Shown here one piece after another: positions 60,843 through 64,000 of a DNA stretch of 64,000 bases. The notes below the pieces were generated by a model. That model was given only the letters and a program-made list of their open reading frames with translations, did no database searches and was not told the DNA's origin. Every line of letters starts with the position of its first letter. Positions within the stretch are counted from its first letter, which is position 1. The position numbers and the translations under genes were made by a program. The DNA comes from Rhodospirillaceae bacterium (GTDB lineage: Bacteria; Pseudomonadota; Alphaproteobacteria; Dongiales; Dongiaceae), in NCBI GenBank assembly GCA_016712715.1, contig JADJQM010000001.1, positions 248,001-312,000 of the forward strand. Direction: 5' to 3'.

Positions 60843-62060
60843 TCAGGGATGCCAGCGACCATCGTAACGTTGCGGGAAGGTGAGCGTCACGGTCGTGCCC
60901 AGGTTGGGCGCGCTGCAGATGGAGAGATGCCCGCCGATCAGGTGCAGGAAGGCGCTGCAGAGCGCAAAGCCGCCATTGTTGATGTGCTGGTTGGTATCGA
61001 GCGCTGTCTGCAGGGTCTTCAACTGCTCGGTCGAGAAGCCGGGGCCGTTATCTGTCACGGTCATCAGCACCTGACGAACATCGCTATCGTCATTGGCCTC
61101 GATCGATGCGGCTATCTCGACTTTGCCACCGAACCGGTTGTAGGTGATCGCATTGTCGACCACATGGCCGATCATTTTTTCGAGCGTGTCGTCGTCGAGT
61201 ACAACAGGGATGCTACCGCGTCGCAGATTGTGCGTCATGCGGATCCCCTGGATCGCCGCAGCGGCCGCGTAATGCTCCATGACACGTTCGACGATCTCAC
61301 CCAGATCGGCCATCCGAGTATGGGCCAGGGCCATGCGGCCTTCGAGCCGGGTCACGTCGATGATGCGTTCAACCACATCGGCCAATTGCCGACCGCTTTT
61401 GCAGATATCCGCGGCATAGGTCTGGTAGAGCTTGATGCCGAGAGGGCCGAACATCTCGTCACGCATCACCTCGGCAAAGCCGATGGCGGCGGCGAGCGGG
61501 GTGCGCAGTTCATGAGAGAGCTGGCTGAGAAATTCCAGCTTGGCCACGTTGGCCCGTTCGGCACTCTCCTTTGCCGTAGTGAGGGCAACTTCGTTGTGCT
61601 TGCGATGCGTGATATCGCGCAGGGCCGCGACGACGACGGACTTGCCTTCCTGGTTCACGACGGCCGAGGTGATTTCGATCGGCAGGCTGCTGCCGTTGAG
61701 CTTGTGGGCGATGGTCTCAATCGGTGTGCCGTCGCCGACTAAGAGGGCCGAGATGAGCCTTTCGATGGAAGGCCTTTCGCCAGGGGCGGAAAGACCCTCA
61801 AGGAAGGCGCCGATATGGGCCCCCGTCATCAATCTGGCGTGGCAGCTGAACATATCTGCCGCACGTTGGTTCACGCTGAGGATGGTCCCGTTGGGCTGCA
61901 GACTGAGGAGGGGGTCCGGCGATATGCCAATATCGACAGATGCTGCCTCGACATGAGATCCGGCGGAGGACGCGAGGGATCTGATAGAGGTGGGCTCTGT
62001 GACGATCACGTCCAGAGGCTGGAAGACGCGGGACGGATTCTGTGGCTTGTGGTTGGTCAA
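60843..62060 (-). CDS. PAS histidine kinase with degenerate ATP lid
   Basis: A 405-residue kinase without membrane segments: PAS domain (~45-155), HisKA with SQLSHELRTPLAAAIGFAEV (His ~185), and a HATPase domain with N-box-like HVVDNAITYNRFGG and G1 TDNGPGFS. The G2 box that is normally GTGLGL is replaced by NNGGFALCSAFLHLIGG, so ATP binding may be impaired or altered. The start is TTG at 62060. No response regulator is adjacent. Convergent with rpoC. Confidence 0.85.
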   Translation of the reverse strand: MTNHKPQNPSRVFQPLDVIVTEPTSIRSLASSAGSHVEAASVDIGISPDPLLSLQPNGTILSVNQRAADMFSCHARLMTGAHIGAFLEGLSAPGERPSIERLISALLVGDGTPIETIAHKLNGSSLPIEITSAVVNQEGKSVVVAALRDITHRKHNEVALTTAKESAERANVAKLEFLSQLSHELRTPLAAAIGFAEVMRDEMFGPLGIKLYQTYAADICKSGRQLADVVERIIDVTRLEGRMALAHTRMADLGEIVERVMEHYAAAAAIQGIRMTHNLRRGSIPVVLDDDTLEKMIGHVVDNAITYNRFGGKVEIAASIEANDDSDVRQVLMTVTDNGPGFSTEQLKTLQTALDTNQHINNGGFALCSAFLHLIGGHLSICSAPNLGTTVTLTFPQRYDGRWHP

Positions 62061-62351
62061 GCTACGTGTCCTCCCACCGGCATGAAATCGGCTTCGCGCC
62101 AGTTCCCGCCAGTTGTTTGGACCACTGCTTTGCCCCAGCGGCCATCGCCCCTGCTGATAATCATTGGTGAGTTTGTGGAATGGCGCAAGGGACTATCGCA
62201 GCCGCCAGGGCGGGTCGAGCTGCTGCCGCACCATCAAATATTTAGAATCAGAGTTTTAGGGCGTTGTTTGTCGGCAAAAATCTTGCTTCGGCGGGGTTGA
62301 AGATGGTCCTAGGGGGTGGTGTGGCAGCGGGGTTCCGGCTATAGGAACCGC

Positions 62352-63563
62352 ATGTCGGAGATCTTCATCGCATTGGCCGGGGTTCCGGCCGGCATATGGC
62401 TTTATATGCTGCTGTTCCGGGGGGCCTTCTGGCGTGAGCGGCCGGACGCTTCTTCGCCAGCCGCAGATGCCTGCGGTTCATCGGCACCCGAGATCGCGGT
62501 CATCGTGCCGGCACGGGATGAGGCCGGGGTCGTGGGTGACGTCGTCCGTGCGCTTCTTGGACAAAATTATACAGGCCCGGTGACTGTCGTCCTGGTCGAC
62601 GATAACAGCGCCGACGGGACGGGCCATGAGGCGACCGAGGCCGCACGGGCGGCTATCGCAGCCGGTTCTCCGCATCGCTTCCGCCTCGTCGCCGGCAAAA
62701 AACTGGCCGCCGGCTGGACCGGCAAGTTATGGGCGGTTCACCAGGGTCTGGCCGAGGCGCAGCGCGTGGCGCCCAAGGCAAAGTATGTGCTGTTGACCGA
62801 TGCAGATATCCTGCATGCGCCGGACAGCCTCATATCGCTGGTGGCACGGGCGGAGCGGGGACGGTTCAAGCTCGTCTCGCTGATGGCGCGGTTGCGCACG
62901 GATACCTTCGCCGAGAAGGCGCTGATCCCTGCCTATATCTTCTTCTTCCAGAAACTCTATCCCTTTGCCTGGGTGTGCGATCCTAAGCACAAGCTCGGCG
63001 CTGCTGCCGGTGGCTGCATGCTGGTCCGGGCATCGGCGCTGAAGGAGATCGGCGGCATCGCCGCCATCCGTGGTGCGCTGATAGATGATTGTGCGTTAGG
63101 CCGCGCCATCAAGAAGACGGGACCAATCTGGCTCGGCCTGGCCGGCAATGTCTCATCCTTGCGCGGCTATCCGGCCTGGAGCGATATCTGGAACCTCATC
63201 GCACGCTCGGCCTTCACCCAGCTAAACCATTCGACCCTGTTGTTGATCGGATCGGTGCTGGGCATGGTGCTGACCTATCTGCTGCCGCCGCTGCTCACGA
63301 TCAGCAGCGATCCCGGCATCCGGCCGCTCGGCATCATCGCCTGGGCCATGATGGTCTTTGCCTATCTGCCCACGCTCGCCAATTACCAGCGCTCGCCGTT
63401 GTGGGCGCCATTCCTGCCGCTGGTTGCCGGCTACTATACGCTGGCGACGATTGCCTCGGCCTGGCGCTATTGGCGCGGCAAAGGCGGACAATGGAAGGGT
63501 CGGGCACAGGCCGAGAATGTGAAGCATGCCAAGGGTGGCCACGACGCCAAGGGGGCTGCGTGA
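62352..63563 (+). CDS. hpnB: Hopene-associated glycosyltransferase HpnB
   Basis: A 403-residue family-2 glycosyltransferase with membrane anchors: an N-terminal helix, a GT-A core (IAVIVPARDEAGVVGDVVRA; metal site in LLTDADILHAP; acceptor DDCALGRAIKK), and two to three C-terminal helices. HpnB proteins are encoded with squalene/hopene genes and their sugar acceptor is uncertain. It overlaps hpnC by four bases. The 290-bp gap upstream holds no gene and likely the promoter. Confidence 0.87.
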   Translation: MSEIFIALAGVPAGIWLYMLLFRGAFWRERPDASSPAADACGSSAPEIAVIVPARDEAGVVGDVVRALLGQNYTGPVTVVLVDDNSADGTGHEATEAARAAIAAGSPHRFRLVAGKKLAAGWTGKLWAVHQGLAEAQRVAPKAKYVLLTDADILHAPDSLISLVARAERGRFKLVSLMARLRTDTFAEKALIPAYIFFFQKLYPFAWVCDPKHKLGAAAGGCMLVRASALKEIGGIAAIRGALIDDCALGRAIKKTGPIWLGLAGNVSSLRGYPAWSDIWNLIARSAFTQLNHSTLLLIGSVLGMVLTYLLPPLLTISSDPGIRPLGIIAWAMMVFAYLPTLANYQRSPLWAPFLPLVAGYYTLATIASAWRYWRGKGGQWKGRAQAENVKHAKGGHDAKGAA

Positions 63564-64000
63564 GTACCGCCGGCGAGATCGCGACGCCATCGGGCAAGAA
63601 CGCCAGCACCGAGAATTTCCCGGTCGGCTCGGCGCTGATCCGTGCCGATCTGCGACCCCATGTGCATGCCTTTTATCGCTTCGCGCGCATGGGTGACGAT
63701 ATCGCCGATAATCCCACATTGTCGCCCGACGAGAAAGTGGCGCGGCTGGATATGATGCAAGCAGCGCTGCTGGATCCGGTGCGCGAGGATATTCCGGCGG
63801 CGTCGGATCTGCGCCGGTCGCTCGCGACAACCCACGTGGCGCCGATCAATTCCACCGAACTTCTGGTCGCCTTCCGCATGGATGCGACCAAGCAACGCTA
63901 TGCGAGCTGGGACGAGCTGATGACCTTGCCGCTATTCGGCAGCGCCGGTCGGCCGCCAGTTGCTGGACCTCCACGGCGAACCGGCTGCAGCGCGCGGTCC
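63560..64000 (+). CDS. hpnC: Squalene synthase HpnC, 5' part (frameshifted, truncated by window)
   Basis: The gene runs off the window. The GTG start at 63560 overlaps the hpnB stop. The visible protein begins MSTAGEIATPSGKNASTENFP, a typical HpnC N-terminus, then contains the first substrate Asp motif FARMGDDIAD. About two bases are missing near 63929; the corrected frame reads CRYSAAPVGRQLLDLHGE, the conserved HpnC/HpnD sequence. HpnC and HpnD convert presqualene diphosphate to hydroxysqualene for hopanoid synthesis. hpnD, hpnE and shc are expected next, outside the window. Confidence 0.88.
   Translation, partial: MSTAGEIATPSGKNASTENFPVGSALIRADLRPHVHAFYRFARMGDDIADNPTLSPDEKVARLDMMQAALLDPVREDIPAASDLRRSLATTHVAPINSTELLVAFRMDATKQRYASWDELMTLPLFGSAGRPPVAGPPRRTGCSARS

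Noticed and set aside
62061..62351. Gap between the kinase and hpnB
   Set aside because: I see only AT-rich patches near 62235-62285 suited to a promoter; no RNA gene or open frame is convincing.

Overview
The window is high-GC chromosomal DNA of an alphaproteobacterium, most likely in or near the Rhodospirillales. Support comes from the F1-ATPase inhibitor zeta subunit, the purS-purQ-purL-bolA-grxD order, the dgt/SPOR/nagZ/M50/scpA/scpB order, the rlmB-tRNA-Tyr-tRNA-Gly-tuf-tRNA-Trp-secE-nusG-rplKAJL-rpoBC block, an alphaproteobacterial Zur box, PAS_5 proteins and the start of a hopanoid cluster. I see no phage, insertion sequence, plasmid or CRISPR array.

Layout. 1-8.3 kb: 3' part of an acyltransferase/acyl-ACP synthetase fusion, an AbrB-type membrane protein, an old-yellow-enzyme/4Fe-4S oxidoreductase, purB, a GNAT, the ATPase inhibitor and an NRDE-family Ntn hydrolase. 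8.3-11.2 kb: a Zur-box-controlled operon of a ZnuA-like zinc-binding protein, a Tat-exported Cys protein, a DUF1007 protein and a NicO-type permease. 11.3-16.1 kb: purC, purS, purQ, purL, bolA and grxD. 16.3-26 kb: a glycine-betaine-type ABC importer (proX, proV, fused double proW), a DeoR regulator, a dimethylglycine-dehydrogenase-like flavoenzyme, a choline-kinase-like protein and a fold-III PLP decarboxylase; together they look like an uptake and breakdown locus for a methylated amine. 26-31.3 kb: small accessory genes, a thiol-dioxygenase/amidotransferase pair, tRNA-Asn, a nucleotidyltransferase, xthA and erpA. 31.5-38.3 kb: dgt, a SPOR protein, nagZ, an M50 protease, scpA, scpB with a polyaspartate tail, and a CBS protein. 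38-46.8 kb: PAS proteins, a histidine kinase, a transglycosylase, a CoA-binding protein, a phytanoyl-CoA-dioxygenase-like enzyme, a Fe3+-type binding protein behind a Fur-like box, an EF-hand protein and rlmB. 47-60.8 kb: the transcription/translation block. 60.8-64 kb: a histidine kinase with a degenerate ATP lid, hpnB and a 5' portion of hpnC.

The sequence carries about 35 apparent small indels. They break proX, deoR, the flavoenzyme gene, the amidotransferase, the nucleotidyltransferase, xthA, scpB, the PhyH gene, hpnC and, most densely, tuf, rplJ, rpoB and rpoC. In each case the protein continues intact in another frame, and the worst-hit genes are essential, so I treat them as consensus errors and give each gene as one full-length CDS with the shift positions. 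Protein lengths quoted for these genes are after correction. The most interesting biology is the ABC-less zinc operon and the methylamine/betaine locus.
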